63,419 nucleotides of DNA from a virus: the IMG/VR virus record IMGVR_UViG_3300026512_000011, positions 1 through 63,419 of that record; one strand, 5' to 3'. Each line of letters begins with the position of its first letter. Positions within the stretch are counted from its first letter, which is position 1. The translations under genes and the position numbers were made by a program. A model generated the notes under the pieces. It did not search any database and had not been told where the DNA came from. It saw only the letters and a program-made list of their open reading frames with translations. Below, in pieces: positions 53,751 through 62,798 of the stretch.

Positions 53751-54755
53751 TTGAATTTAAAACAATTTTTTGATGAGAATTTTAAAGAAGGGAAAAGGTT
53801 TGATTTGACAATTAGATTAGCAGGTTCTTGTGCCAAATTAGGAATTCCTATTGAATCTTGTATTGATTTTTATAAAGAGTATTTTCATTTAGACGATGAA
53901 GATAGGACTCCTTTAATAGAAAGGACTTATGAAAGAGTAAGTAAAGGATTACCAGTAAAAACATTAGCCGAATACAATATTAATGTAGCATCTTATTTTG
54001 GAATAGATGTAAATCAATACAAACACATTCCAACTTTAGAAGAATTAGAAAATTTATTATTTTCTATTAATCAGAATAATCAAAGCCAAGTAATAGATTT
54101 AAGTAAAGTGTCTGTTCCATTGGACAAAACTAAACATTTAATTTATTACAATTACCTAAAATCAAGAAATTTAACAGATGAAGATATTGAAAAATATGAT
54201 ATTAGAGTAGGTATAGGTAAATATCAGTTTAGAATAATCTTTCCGATATACAATGAACAAAATCAACCTATTTATTTTGTAGCCAGAAGTATATTAAAAA
54301 ATATAAAACCTAAATATTTGAATTCTCCAGTTCCAAAAGAAAGAGTTGTTTGGAATATAAATAATGTTAATTTTAATTATCCAGTTGTAGTTTGTGAAGG
54401 TATTATTAATGCAATAACAGTTATGAAATATCTAAATAATGGAATGCAAGCAGTAGCAACTTTAGGTAAGCAATTAACTGAATATCAAAAAAAGATATTA
54501 TCTCAATTTCCAAAACTTATATTTTGTTTTGATGGAGATGTTAGCGAATCAGAATTAAGAAAAATTATAAAAGGAATAAACACAACTATCTATTATGTAA
54601 AACTTCCCGATAAAAAAGATGCAAATGATTTAGATAAAGTTCAATTTTTGTATTATTTTAATAATCACAAGTTTAAGCTCTATGATAAAAATCCTTTGGA
54701 TAGGAAAATGTATATATTTAACAAATATCTACAAAAAATACAGGAGGCTGTATGA
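53751..54755 (+). CDS. DnaG-like TOPRIM primase
   Basis: 334 residues, TTG start with GGAGG upstream. TOPRIM motifs: PVVVCEGIINAITV (Glu216), IFCFDGDVSES (Asp261, Asp263) and the KDANDL end motif (~289-294), preceded by the RNAP-binding-like FPIYNEQNQPIYFVARS region. It lacks the N-terminal zinc finger; the first ~110 residues are helical and could bind the helicase. It should make primers for the DnaB-like helicase encoded two genes on. This is a second primase in the genome. Confidence 0.82.
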   Translation: MNLKQFFDENFKEGKRFDLTIRLAGSCAKLGIPIESCIDFYKEYFHLDDEDRTPLIERTYERVSKGLPVKTLAEYNINVASYFGIDVNQYKHIPTLEELENLLFSINQNNQSQVIDLSKVSVPLDKTKHLIYYNYLKSRNLTDEDIEKYDIRVGIGKYQFRIIFPIYNEQNQPIYFVARSILKNIKPKYLNSPVPKERVVWNINNVNFNYPVVVCEGIINAITVMKYLNNGMQAVATLGKQLTEYQKKILSQFPKLIFCFDGDVSESELRKIIKGINTTIYYVKLPDKKDANDLDKVQFLYYFNNHKFKLYDKNPLDRKMYIFNKYLQKIQEAV

Positions 54756-55042
54756 TGAGTTGGCTATGTAAGTTAGGATTTCACAGATGGAAACCTGTGA
54801 AGAGAGAGAAGAAGTATGTTTGGAAGGAATTGTGTAGGGAATTTGAGAAAGAATATTTGGTAACTGAATATTTAGTTTGTGAAAGGTGTGGAGTTATTTA
54901 TTATCCTTTATTAAATTGCGAACCTTATATTAAAATTGATAATACTAAATTGATAGAAAGAATTAAAGAATGTATAGAAGATAAAGGAGATTATTATTTA
55001 ATCAAGTCTGAATGTTTAGACTGTGAAAATGGAAATGGTTAA
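54752..55042 (+). CDS. Small Cys-rich protein between primase and helicase
   Basis: 96 residues with CERCG and CLDC plus earlier Cys and His (LCKLGFHRWKPV). The start, LCKLGFHRW, is common in short phage zinc proteins. It overlaps the primase stop (ATGA). A role as a replisome accessory is only suggested by position. Confidence 0.5.
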   Translation: MMSWLCKLGFHRWKPVKREKKYVWKELCREFEKEYLVTEYLVCERCGVIYYPLLNCEPYIKIDNTKLIERIKECIEDKGDYYLIKSECLDCENGNG

Positions 55043-55059
55043 AGAGGAGGAATGTTACA

Positions 55060-56631
55060 ATGAAAAAAGAACTTTATACTCCTGAATTTCAAATTTTACT
55101 TATGGCTATCTTAATGAATGATAGAAATTTTTATCAGAACTGGAAAAATTCACTACAACCTAATCTTTTTTCATCTGAACATATAAGATATGTTTATACT
55201 GCAATAAAAAATATATACGATAGTAATGAAGAAATAAAAAGAATACCTGAAGATTTATTAGAAGCTGAAGTTGAGAATGTTTTATCAGTTATATATAATA
55301 ACAATATCCCTCAACCTACAATAGAAACTGTCAAAGCATTATTACAGAAAATTTATTCTAAAAAATTAGTAGAAGATAAATACATAAATATTGTTCACAA
55401 CAAGTTAAGAGACTTTTTTACTCAAGTAAATATTATATCAGCAATGACTGATATTGCTAAAAGAATAATGAATGGAGAAAAAATAACAGTTGACGAGATA
55501 AAAAGACATTTAGATAAAGTATCTTCTTCTCTTCCAGTAGAGCATAAATTTAAAACAACTGAAGATTTTTTAAATTTAAAAGACGAAATTTTGAAAGTAA
55601 GAGGTAAAGATAAATTAGTATCAACAGGATATAAAAGTTTAGATGAATATTTATTCGGAGGATTTGGAGCTGGGGAAGTTCATACATTTTTAGGAGGAGC
55701 TAAATCAGGAAAATCAACTATCTTATCTCAAATAGGCTGGAATGCAATTAAACAAGGTAAAAATGTTATTCACATTTCACTTGAATTATCAGAAACATTA
55801 GTTCAATGGAAATATGCTTGCACAATGACTGGATTAACATATAAACAAGTAAAAGATATGTTTAGTGAATTTCAAAAAAGATTTGATAAAGTTAAAGAAA
55901 TTTTCTTTGAAAGATTTAACAACGAATTGATAATTAAAAAATTTCCAGCACAAAGAACTGATACTTTAATTATTAGGTCTTTTATAGAGGAAGTTCAAAA
56001 AGAATTAAAGAGAAAAGGTAAAAGAGATAAAATTGATTTGATTATTATAGACTATGATGATTTACTCAAACCTGTAAAATCAAAAGGGTCAATGTATGAA
56101 GATTCAGGGGTTATTTATGAAGATATGATAGCACTTGCAGAGTATTTTGAGTGTCCCATTCTAACTGCATCTCAAACTAATAGAGGAGGTTGGTTAAAAT
56201 CTGAAAAAGGAGAATTAATCACTTCTTTTGATACTGCACATTCAGGTCAAAAAAGAATGCATTGTTTTTCAATTATGACTTTATCAACTGATAAACAAGG
56301 AATATTAAATCTGTATTTGGATACAGTTAGGATAGGGAAACAAGGTCAAATAGTTCAATTTGATGTAGATTTAAGCAGATGCAGATATAAAGAATATAAT
56401 CCAACTGGTAATATAATTCCTAAACTCTTTTCTGATATAGATGATATGTTTCCTGATGAGTTTCCTTTAATTCCTGAAGATAATGAAAATACAGTATCAG
56501 AAGTTCCTAAAGTAGAAATTACAGATAACTATGATTATAATTTACATAATCAACAAAAAATTGAAGAAAGTAAGACTAATTCAGAAATATCTCCAGATTA
56601 TTTTGATGAGATAGATGGCATTGAAATTTAA
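55060..56631 (+). CDS. DnaB-like replicative helicase
   Basis: 523 residues. Helical N-terminal domain (~1-165, primase-interacting type), then the RecA-like core: STGYKSLDEYLFGGFGAGEV, Walker A GGAKSGKST (~212-220), HISLELSETLVQWKYA, Walker B LIIIDYDDLL, TASQTNRGG (motif H3). A ~75-residue acidic tail follows. It unwinds DNA at the fork with the TOPRIM primase. Confidence 0.88.
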   Translation: MKKELYTPEFQILLMAILMNDRNFYQNWKNSLQPNLFSSEHIRYVYTAIKNIYDSNEEIKRIPEDLLEAEVENVLSVIYNNNIPQPTIETVKALLQKIYSKKLVEDKYINIVHNKLRDFFTQVNIISAMTDIAKRIMNGEKITVDEIKRHLDKVSSSLPVEHKFKTTEDFLNLKDEILKVRGKDKLVSTGYKSLDEYLFGGFGAGEVHTFLGGAKSGKSTILSQIGWNAIKQGKNVIHISLELSETLVQWKYACTMTGLTYKQVKDMFSEFQKRFDKVKEIFFERFNNELIIKKFPAQRTDTLIIRSFIEEVQKELKRKGKRDKIDLIIIDYDDLLKPVKSKGSMYEDSGVIYEDMIALAEYFECPILTASQTNRGGWLKSEKGELITSFDTAHSGQKRMHCFSIMTLSTDKQGILNLYLDTVRIGKQGQIVQFDVDLSRCRYKEYNPTGNIIPKLFSDIDDMFPDEFPLIPEDNENTVSEVPKVEITDNYDYNLHNQQKIEESKTNSEISPDYFDEIDGIEI

Positions 56632-56639
56632 ATCAAGAC

Positions 56640-56668
56640 TTGATTTTGGTTATTTTGAGCGTTATATT
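56640..56668 (+). promoter_or_regulatory. Promoter candidate for the DNA polymerase
   Basis: TTGATT (56640-56645) and TATATT (56663-56668), 17 bp apart, between helicase and polymerase genes. Confidence 0.5.
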
Positions 56669-56695
56669 TAGAGAAAATAAATAAGGAGGTAAAAT

Positions 56696-59600
56696 ATGAC
56701 TGATTTTTTTGGAGATTCTTTAAATCTCCAGTTATTAGAGGATAAATGTAAAGGCTGTAAATTGCACGACAAATGTTCAAGGAAAAGAAAAATAGGAAAC
56801 AATAATAATCCTAAACTCGTATTTATTCTGCCCGAAATAGAAACTAACGACGAGTTAAATTTCGATAATCCAGAACAAGTAAGAATTGGAACAGTAGCAA
56901 ATATTTGGAGAAGTATATCTCCAATATTTAAAAATTCTACTATAACTCCAAATGATATCTTATTTTTATTTGTAATCCCTCATAAAATAGAATTTCCCAA
57001 CAACAAAATTCCTAAACATAAAAAAGATGCATATAAACATTCAATTGCCGAACAATGTAAAGAACATTTATTCTATGAATTATATCAATTACCTGAAGAT
57101 GCAATTTTAATTCCAGTAGGTTCTCTCCCAACTCAAATATTATTAAATGCCAAAAATGTATTTAATTTATCAGGTAAGGAAAAAGAAAGAAAAATAACAA
57201 ATCCCTTAAACAAAAAAGAATCTAAAAAATTTAAAGTAATTCCATTAATACATCCTAATTCAATTCAATTATCGTTAAAAAATCGTCAAGTTTACATTAA
57301 ATCACTTAATTACATTTTTTATCTCTTATCAGGCAAAAAGCAAAATGAACTAAAATACAAAATTATTACTCCTGATAAAGTTAAAAGTTTTGTAGATAAA
57401 GTATTAGAAATAAGCCCTCCTTATGTAATATTTGATACAGAAACATCAGCACTTATCCATAAAGACAGAAAGATAATTGGAGTGTCTTTAAAATTTCCTA
57501 ACATTAAAACATCTTACTATATTCCTTTACATTCAAATAATTTCATTAATCCTGAAACAAATGAAGAGATTGTTATAACTGAATATGAAAAAGCAAAAAT
57601 AAAAGAACAAATAAAAAGATTGCTTACCACAATTCCATTTATAGGACACAACATAAAATTTGATATTGTAGCTTGTCAATTAGAAGGAATCTTAAGTGAA
57701 GATAATTATACTTTATTAGCCGATACTTATGTTATGGCTCACATAAAATACAATCAATCATTAGGAGGATTAGGACTAAAACATTTAGCAAGATTGTTTT
57801 TTGATGTATATGACGATTGGGATACTCCATTAGAAATTGAAAAACAAAAAATAGCAAAAATTAAGAAAATTCCAAAGAGAAATGTTTCTTATGCCGATAT
57901 ACAGACTAACTTATTAGGTAGGTATGCTTGTTATGATGTTTATTATACAGAATTACTTTACAATAAACTAAATCAAGAATTAACTCCCGAAGAACATCAA
58001 CTTCACAAACAAATTTTAAATGAAATAAAAGCAGTTGCCACTTGGGAATATTATGGAGTTAGAATAGATAAAGAAAATTTTGAAAAATTAAAACAATATA
58101 CAATAGATAAACATTCTAAAGCTAAATTTCTTATGCAAAATCTTCCTGAAATAAAAAAACATTTTGAAGATAAATTTAATCCTAATTCTACTAAACAATT
58201 ACAAAAAGTAATAGAAATTTATAATCTTCCAGTATTAGCAAAAACAGACACAGGACAGCCTAAATTTGATAAAAATGTAGTAGAACAATATCTAAAATTA
58301 GATAATATATCAGAGGAAGCCAAAACATTTATTCAAGCCTATGCAGAATACAAATATTATGAAAAAGCAGTATCATCTTACATAAATCCAATTCCCGAAC
58401 AAACTGATAATAATGGAATATTTAGAACTGATTTTAAAATTTGTGGGACAAGGTCAGGTAGATTAAGTTCATATTTCCATCTTCTTCCATCCAGAACTGA
58501 ATATGGTAAAAACTTCAAAAGATTAATATCACCAAAAAAAGAAGAGAATATTATCATTTCAGCTGATTTATGTTTAACTCCCGATACTTTAGTTTATACA
58601 GATAAAGGTTGGAAAAAATTAATAGATGTTGAGCCGAATAAGGATAAAGTTCTTAATGATAGAGGAGAGTGGTTAGATGTTTATTGTATAGTAGATAGAG
58701 GATATGGAGATGTCTATGAAATAGAGACTGAAAAAGGATTTAAAATTAAATGCACTTTAAACCATAAGTTTATGTGTATTGATAATAATGGTAAATATAG
58801 ATTAGCCACTATAAGAGATGTTATAGACAATAAATTTTATCTTGCCATAAAAACAATTGAAAATGAAAACTTTAAAAGAGATTGGTTGTATGTATTGTTG
58901 GGAATATTTTTAGGTGATGGTTCTGTAAAAAGTAGAAACAGTTTTGCAATATACCATTCCCATAAAACAAAAATTGATTTTACGAAATTTGTTTTAAATC
59001 AGCTTGGAATAATTTTTTCAGTTAAAAAAGTTAAAGGTAAAAATTGTTATGTAGTAAAATTTAATTCTTCTGAATTTTCTAATTTGCTCCATCAACTAAA
59101 GTTAATAGAAAAAGCCAATTCCAGATACAAAAGAAAATGTTTTAATGAAGTTCTTTATTCTTTGGATAGAGATAAAAGATTAAGTATTTTACTTGGATTT
59201 ATGAATACTGATGTTTATTGTGATGTTAAATATAATAGATTCCAATTATCAAATGTTGTTTATGATTTAATGAGATTTTTCCATCTAACATTATTAGATG
59301 TAGGAATTGTAGGATATTTTTATCCTGTAAAAGGAAAAGTATTTAATTTACCTAACAGACAACAATGTTATAACATATCTATATCGGGTTATTCTTATGA
59401 AAGGCTATGGAGAGTCTTCCCTGAATTGATAAGAATATTCAATCCTCCTAAAATTTCTAAATTTCAAGATAATACTTGGGGACTGCCTAATCAGAAAAAA
59501 ATAATTCCTACAACTTCAGGAAAATGGAGAGTATTGAAGAATACCTATACAAGAGGAGATATAATTTCAAAATACAAGATAGAAGAAATCTATGAACAAG

Positions 59601-60622
59601 ATAAGAATCTATACGAATTCATTAATGAAACTATAAAAATTGAATTGATTAAAGAATATGGATTAATTTTTGATAAAGTTAAATCAGTAAAGTTTTTAGG
59701 AAGGCAAAAAGTTTATGATTTGTCAGTATCAGGAAATCATATTTTTGTAGCTAATGGGTTTCCTCTTTCAAATAGCCAAGCCGAACCGAGAACAATGGCA
59801 TCTTTATCAGGAGACAAAAAACTTCAAGAAGTATATAATCAAGGCAAAGACATTTATAAATACATTGCATCAATTGTTTATCATATGGATTATGATAAAG
59901 TTCCTAAAGATACAAGAAACAAAATGAAATCACTTGTATTGGCTCTTATGTATGGTATGAGTCCTAAAACATTTGCAGAAAAATCAGGAATTACAGTAGA
60001 AGAAGCAGAACAAATATTTGATAGATTTTTCACAGAATTTAAAGATGTTTATAATTTCATTCAACAAAGACATAAAGAAGTAATGAGAAAAGGAGGCATA
60101 ACTACTCCTTTTGATAGATTCATAATAATAGACGATAGAGAAATATACGAGAAAAAGAAAAAAGCTCAAAACTATATCATCCAATCAACTGCATCTGAAT
60201 TATGTTTATTCCAATTTTCAGATATTACTCAACATTTAATCAAATCTAATATGAAATCAAGAGTAGTAGCATCAGTTCACGATTCAATAGTCATAGATAC
60301 TTATATTCCCGAAATATTCCAAGTTATCAATATAATGAGATTCAAATTAGAAAAAATTATACAATTAAAATATAAGTTTATTAGAGTTCCCTTTAGAATA
60401 GATATACAATTAGGAGTTAGCTGGGGGAATTCATTGGAGATTTCTAACACAATCCCAAATGGATATGAAATTGTAGGGTATAAAGAAGATTTAGAAAAAT
60501 TAATGGATAAGTTATCTAAATATGATTGGAAATATGAAATAATTGAAGAACACGAAGTTGAAATACCTGAAAACTCTTTAATTTCAGTCCCTATTGAAGG
60601 GACATACAAAATATACAAATAA
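56696..60622 (+). CDS. UDG-like domain + 3'-5' exonuclease + family A DNA polymerase with intein
   Basis: 1308 residues, 907 without the intein. Residues ~10-215 resemble a family 4 uracil-DNA glycosylase fold: Cys18, 21 and 27, VGSLPTQILL, and VIPLIHPNSIQL; but the catalytic GE-PG motif is missing, so it may be structural. Exonuclease: IFDTETSAL (Asp247, Glu249), IGHNIKFDIV, and RYACYDVYYTELL. Polymerase: CGTRSGRLSS, motif A ADL-SQAEPRTMASLSGD (split by the intein), motif B RNKMKSLVLALMYGM, motif C ASVHDSIVID (His1195, Asp1196). It is the replicative polymerase. Confidence 0.9.
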   Translation: MTDFFGDSLNLQLLEDKCKGCKLHDKCSRKRKIGNNNNPKLVFILPEIETNDELNFDNPEQVRIGTVANIWRSISPIFKNSTITPNDILFLFVIPHKIEFPNNKIPKHKKDAYKHSIAEQCKEHLFYELYQLPEDAILIPVGSLPTQILLNAKNVFNLSGKEKERKITNPLNKKESKKFKVIPLIHPNSIQLSLKNRQVYIKSLNYIFYLLSGKKQNELKYKIITPDKVKSFVDKVLEISPPYVIFDTETSALIHKDRKIIGVSLKFPNIKTSYYIPLHSNNFINPETNEEIVITEYEKAKIKEQIKRLLTTIPFIGHNIKFDIVACQLEGILSEDNYTLLADTYVMAHIKYNQSLGGLGLKHLARLFFDVYDDWDTPLEIEKQKIAKIKKIPKRNVSYADIQTNLLGRYACYDVYYTELLYNKLNQELTPEEHQLHKQILNEIKAVATWEYYGVRIDKENFEKLKQYTIDKHSKAKFLMQNLPEIKKHFEDKFNPNSTKQLQKVIEIYNLPVLAKTDTGQPKFDKNVVEQYLKLDNISEEAKTFIQAYAEYKYYEKAVSSYINPIPEQTDNNGIFRTDFKICGTRSGRLSSYFHLLPSRTEYGKNFKRLISPKKEENIIISADLCLTPDTLVYTDKGWKKLIDVEPNKDKVLNDRGEWLDVYCIVDRGYGDVYEIETEKGFKIKCTLNHKFMCIDNNGKYRLATIRDVIDNKFYLAIKTIENENFKRDWLYVLLGIFLGDGSVKSRNSFAIYHSHKTKIDFTKFVLNQLGIIFSVKKVKGKNCYVVKFNSSEFSNLLHQLKLIEKANSRYKRKCFNEVLYSLDRDKRLSILLGFMNTDVYCDVKYNRFQLSNVVYDLMRFFHLTLLDVGIVGYFYPVKGKVFNLPNRQQCYNISISGYSYERLWRVFPELIRIFNPPKISKFQDNTWGLPNQKKIIPTTSGKWRVLKNTYTRGDIISKYKIEEIYEQDKNLYEFINETIKIELIKEYGLIFDKVKSVKFLGRQKVYDLSVSGNHIFVANGFPLSNSQAEPRTMASLSGDKKLQEVYNQGKDIYKYIASIVYHMDYDKVPKDTRNKMKSLVLALMYGMSPKTFAEKSGITVEEAEQIFDRFFTEFKDVYNFIQQRHKEVMRKGGITTPFDRFIIIDDREIYEKKKKAQNYIIQSTASELCLFQFSDITQHLIKSNMKSRVVASVHDSIVIDTYIPEIFQVINIMRFKLEKIIQLKYKFIRVPFRIDIQLGVSWGNSLEISNTIPNGYEIVGYKEDLEKLMDKLSKYDWKYEIIEEHEVEIPENSLISVPIEGTYKIYK
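58571..59773 (+). other. Intein in polymerase motif A with LAGLIDADG-like region (401 aa)
   Basis: From Cys626 (CLTPDTLVYTDKGW) to Asn1026 (ANGFPLSN) followed by Ser. Splicing restores ADL-SQAEPR in the middle of motif A. Block F/G VYDLSVSGNHIFVANG is clear. A first endonuclease motif LLGIFLGDGS is intact; the second, ILLGFMNTDVYCD, has Asn-Thr-Asp-Val where Asp-Thr-Asp-Gly is usual, so endonuclease activity may be weakened. Confidence 0.88.
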
Positions 60623-60625
60623 AGG

Positions 60626-60653
60626 TTGACATCTAAATATAATGGACTATATT
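60626..60653 (+). promoter_or_regulatory. Promoter with shared AATGGAC spacer (copy at 60.6 kb)
   Basis: TTGACA (60626-60631), 16-nt spacer with AATGGAC, TATATT (60648-60653). Matches the copy at 37766 almost base for base and directly follows the polymerase stop. Confidence 0.75.
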
Positions 60654-60690
60654 TAAAAATAACAAATCAAATTTAAAGGAGGGTAGAAAG

Positions 60691-61059
60691 ATGAATTGGA
60701 AGTGGCACATTACAGTAGGAGTAGAAAAAAAGTTTTCTATTGTGTTAAATAAAAATATTTATGAGATTTTTCTTAACGATGATTTTACAGAATCAAAAGA
60801 ATATGTAGGAGTTGAGGATGGCTATGATGTTATCAGACATTTAACCTTTGAAAAAGTTAAAATAGGATACATAGAAGATGACATACTTAATTTATATGAA
60901 GAAGGTATAAGAATTTTGAATCAAAATCCAGATTTAACTTTCTTTATTTTACCTATTCTCAAAAAACATAGAGTAGAGAAGTTAAAAATGATTGGCTCTT
61001 TTTCTTTGTCCAAAGAAATATTGGATATTATTTCAAATGTGAATCAAATAGTTAAATAA
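60691..61059 (+). CDS. Hypothetical protein, first gene of last rightward unit
   Basis: 122 residues, beta-rich N-terminus (WHITVGVEKKFSIVLNKNIY) and helical end. No motif recognised. Behind a promoter and with GGAGGGT upstream. Confidence 0.5.
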   Translation: MNWKWHITVGVEKKFSIVLNKNIYEIFLNDDFTESKEYVGVEDGYDVIRHLTFEKVKIGYIEDDILNLYEEGIRILNQNPDLTFFILPILKKHRVEKLKMIGSFSLSKEILDIISNVNQIVK

Positions 61060-61070
61060 GGAGGAATGAA

Positions 61071-61373
61071 ATGGATTATATTAAACATTTAATTCAAACA
61101 GGAGATTGTAAAACATTGTTAAAGATGATTATTGATGCTTACCAAAATGGTAAAGCTGTTTGTCCTTTCTGTTTAGGAGAAGGACACTATATAAGCGAAC
61201 ACAATGATATGGAAAGTCTTATCAATTATCTTCCTTGTGGTTATTGTGATGGTAGAGGAATAATATCTTTTGATGAGTTTATGAGATATTTTTCTATTAA
61301 TAAAAAATTTCTTTTAGGTGATGTAGAAAACAATGCAGTAGAAAATGGTATAGATGATGAAATAGAATTTTAA
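61071..61373 (+). CDS. Small protein with DnaJ-type zinc motif
   Basis: 100 residues with CPFCLGEGHYI and CGYCDGRGII, i.e. two CxxCxGxG repeats like the DnaJ zinc domain. Helical N- and C-terminal parts. It may bind another protein or a metal; function unknown. Confidence 0.6.
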   Translation: MDYIKHLIQTGDCKTLLKMIIDAYQNGKAVCPFCLGEGHYISEHNDMESLINYLPCGYCDGRGIISFDEFMRYFSINKKFLLGDVENNAVENGIDDEIEF

Positions 61374-61389
61374 TTAAAGGAGGTGTAGA

Positions 61390-62064
61390 ATGAAAGTAAT
61401 AACTTTATCAGGTTACGCTTGTAATGGAAAATCGTCATTAATTCCAGCTTTAGAGTGGGAATTATCTAAAACAGGTAAAAAAGTAATTACTTTATCAGAA
61501 CCAGTATCAATTCCCATATCCATCAATGAAATACTTAACGATGAAGATAAGTTACTTTGTAATTACCAAATTCAAACTCCTATACTCTCTTCTTCTATCC
61601 ATCAATTAGAATTTATAAGAGAGTTAAATAAAATTAATTACGATGGTTATGTAATAACGGATAGAAGTATATATGATGTATTAGTATTCTCTGCAATAAA
61701 ACAAATAAAATATAAAAACAAAAATAAAAAATGGGCTAAAGGTTGGTTATTCGGATTAGTATTAGATGTTTATTCAATGTTAATGGATTATGATTTACAT
61801 TTATATATTCCTCAAAATGTTGTATTTATAAACATTCCATCTAATATAGATGTTATTCGGGAATGTTTTGAAAGAAAAGAAAGAAAAGAAACAATTACAT
61901 ACAATTCATTTTTTGAAGATGCAACTATTTTTAAGGATTTGTTTATATATTTGGTTGATTTGTTTAGAGATGAACTTGAATTTAACATTAAATATAAGGA
62001 ATTTATATCTCCATCAGATAATTCTTATGTTCTTTATAAAATGCTTAATTGGATAACTAAATAA
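61390..62064 (+). CDS. P-loop (deoxy)nucleotide kinase-like protein
   Basis: 224 residues. P-loop GYACNGKSS (~8-16), LSEPVSIP (~36-43, a Glu-Pro pair as in thymidylate kinases), and TDRSIYDVLVFSA (~92-104, DR[SY] motif), followed by a lid-like KERKERKET segment. Best read as dNMP or thymidylate kinase of the AAA_28-like group. With ThyX, NrdD and dUTPase it would feed dTTP. Substrate not certain. Confidence 0.68.
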   Translation: MKVITLSGYACNGKSSLIPALEWELSKTGKKVITLSEPVSIPISINEILNDEDKLLCNYQIQTPILSSSIHQLEFIRELNKINYDGYVITDRSIYDVLVFSAIKQIKYKNKNKKWAKGWLFGLVLDVYSMLMDYDLHLYIPQNVVFINIPSNIDVIRECFERKERKETITYNSFFEDATIFKDLFIYLVDLFRDELEFNIKYKEFISPSDNSYVLYKMLNWITK

Positions 62065-62075
62065 AGGAGGTTATA

Positions 62076-62153
62076 ATGGGAAAGTTTAAAGAAATTTCAG
62101 AAAATAGAAGAAGTCAAAGAGAGGTGAGTTATGGAGTTATGTTTTTACTGTAA
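62076..62153 (+). CDS. Possible 25-codon peptide, similar start to the 62319 gene
   Basis: A short frame with AAGGAGG and ATG. It begins MGKFKEI, much like MKKFKEM of the gene at 62319, and its RBS region is also alike, so it may be a remnant of a small duplication. Its end overlaps the next gene. Weak evidence for function. Confidence 0.3.
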   Translation: MGKFKEISENRRSQREVSYGVMFLL

Positions 62154-62304
62154 ATACTGGAAGCCAAAAGATTATGATGAAGGGTTGTATGGAGGTTATG
62201 TGTTACGAGGTAGATGCTCTCTTTATAACAAAGAAACATATGAACACGAGTATTGTTGTGATTTTGTTGATTATAGAAAAGATAGATGTAGGAAAATATA
62301 CTAA
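62131..62304 (+). CDS. Small Cys-rich protein (57 aa)
   Basis: A 57-residue frame with ATG after GAGAGGTGAG. Cys pattern CFYC, then RCSLY, then YCCDF and DRCRK, as in small phage zinc-binding proteins. It fills the gap between kinase and the 62319 gene. Function unknown. Confidence 0.55.
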   Translation: MELCFYCKYWKPKDYDEGLYGGYVLRGRCSLYNKETYEHEYCCDFVDYRKDRCRKIY

Positions 62305-62318
62305 AAGGAGGGAAGAAA

Positions 62319-62786
62319 ATGAAAAAGTTTAAAGAAATGGTTTACAGAAAAGAAAATTTAGATAAACCAGAAATTCTCTTTGATGAGGAGTATTATTGGT
62401 TTAGAATTATAGGAATGTCTTTAGGAACTCATCCAGTTGCTTATGTAGGACTTCCTGAAAATCACATACTTGCAGGTTTTAATTATTTTGATTTAGGTAT
62501 TATTGATGTTTATGGAGGTCTTACTTTTTCAGGTAAGGGAGATGGAAATTATTTACCAGAAGGATATTGGTGGTATGGTTGGGATTATGCTCATAGTGGA
62601 GATTGGATGGGTTATTACGATGAAAATGATGGATGGGTTGGGAGCTACAAGAAATGGACGACAAGACAAATATATGAAGATGCAAAAGATGTAGTTAAGC
62701 AATTAATAAATTTAGAAGAATTTGCAAAAGCAATGTTAAAGAAGTTTGTAAAAGATGCAATAAAAATTTATGATATTAATGAATAG
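62319..62786 (+). CDS. Conserved-type phage protein with WWYGWDYAHSGD motif
   Basis: 155 residues. The central segment VYGGLTFSG, then YWWYGWDYAHSGDW (~68-105) recalls a small phage protein family with an HGGLTYS...WWIGFDCAH signature. The role of that family is not known to me. A long helical end follows. GGAGGG precedes the ATG. Confidence 0.6.
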   Translation: MKKFKEMVYRKENLDKPEILFDEEYYWFRIIGMSLGTHPVAYVGLPENHILAGFNYFDLGIIDVYGGLTFSGKGDGNYLPEGYWWYGWDYAHSGDWMGYYDENDGWVGSYKKWTTRQIYEDAKDVVKQLINLEEFAKAMLKKFVKDAIKIYDINE

Positions 62787-62798
62787 GAGGTAAGCGGA

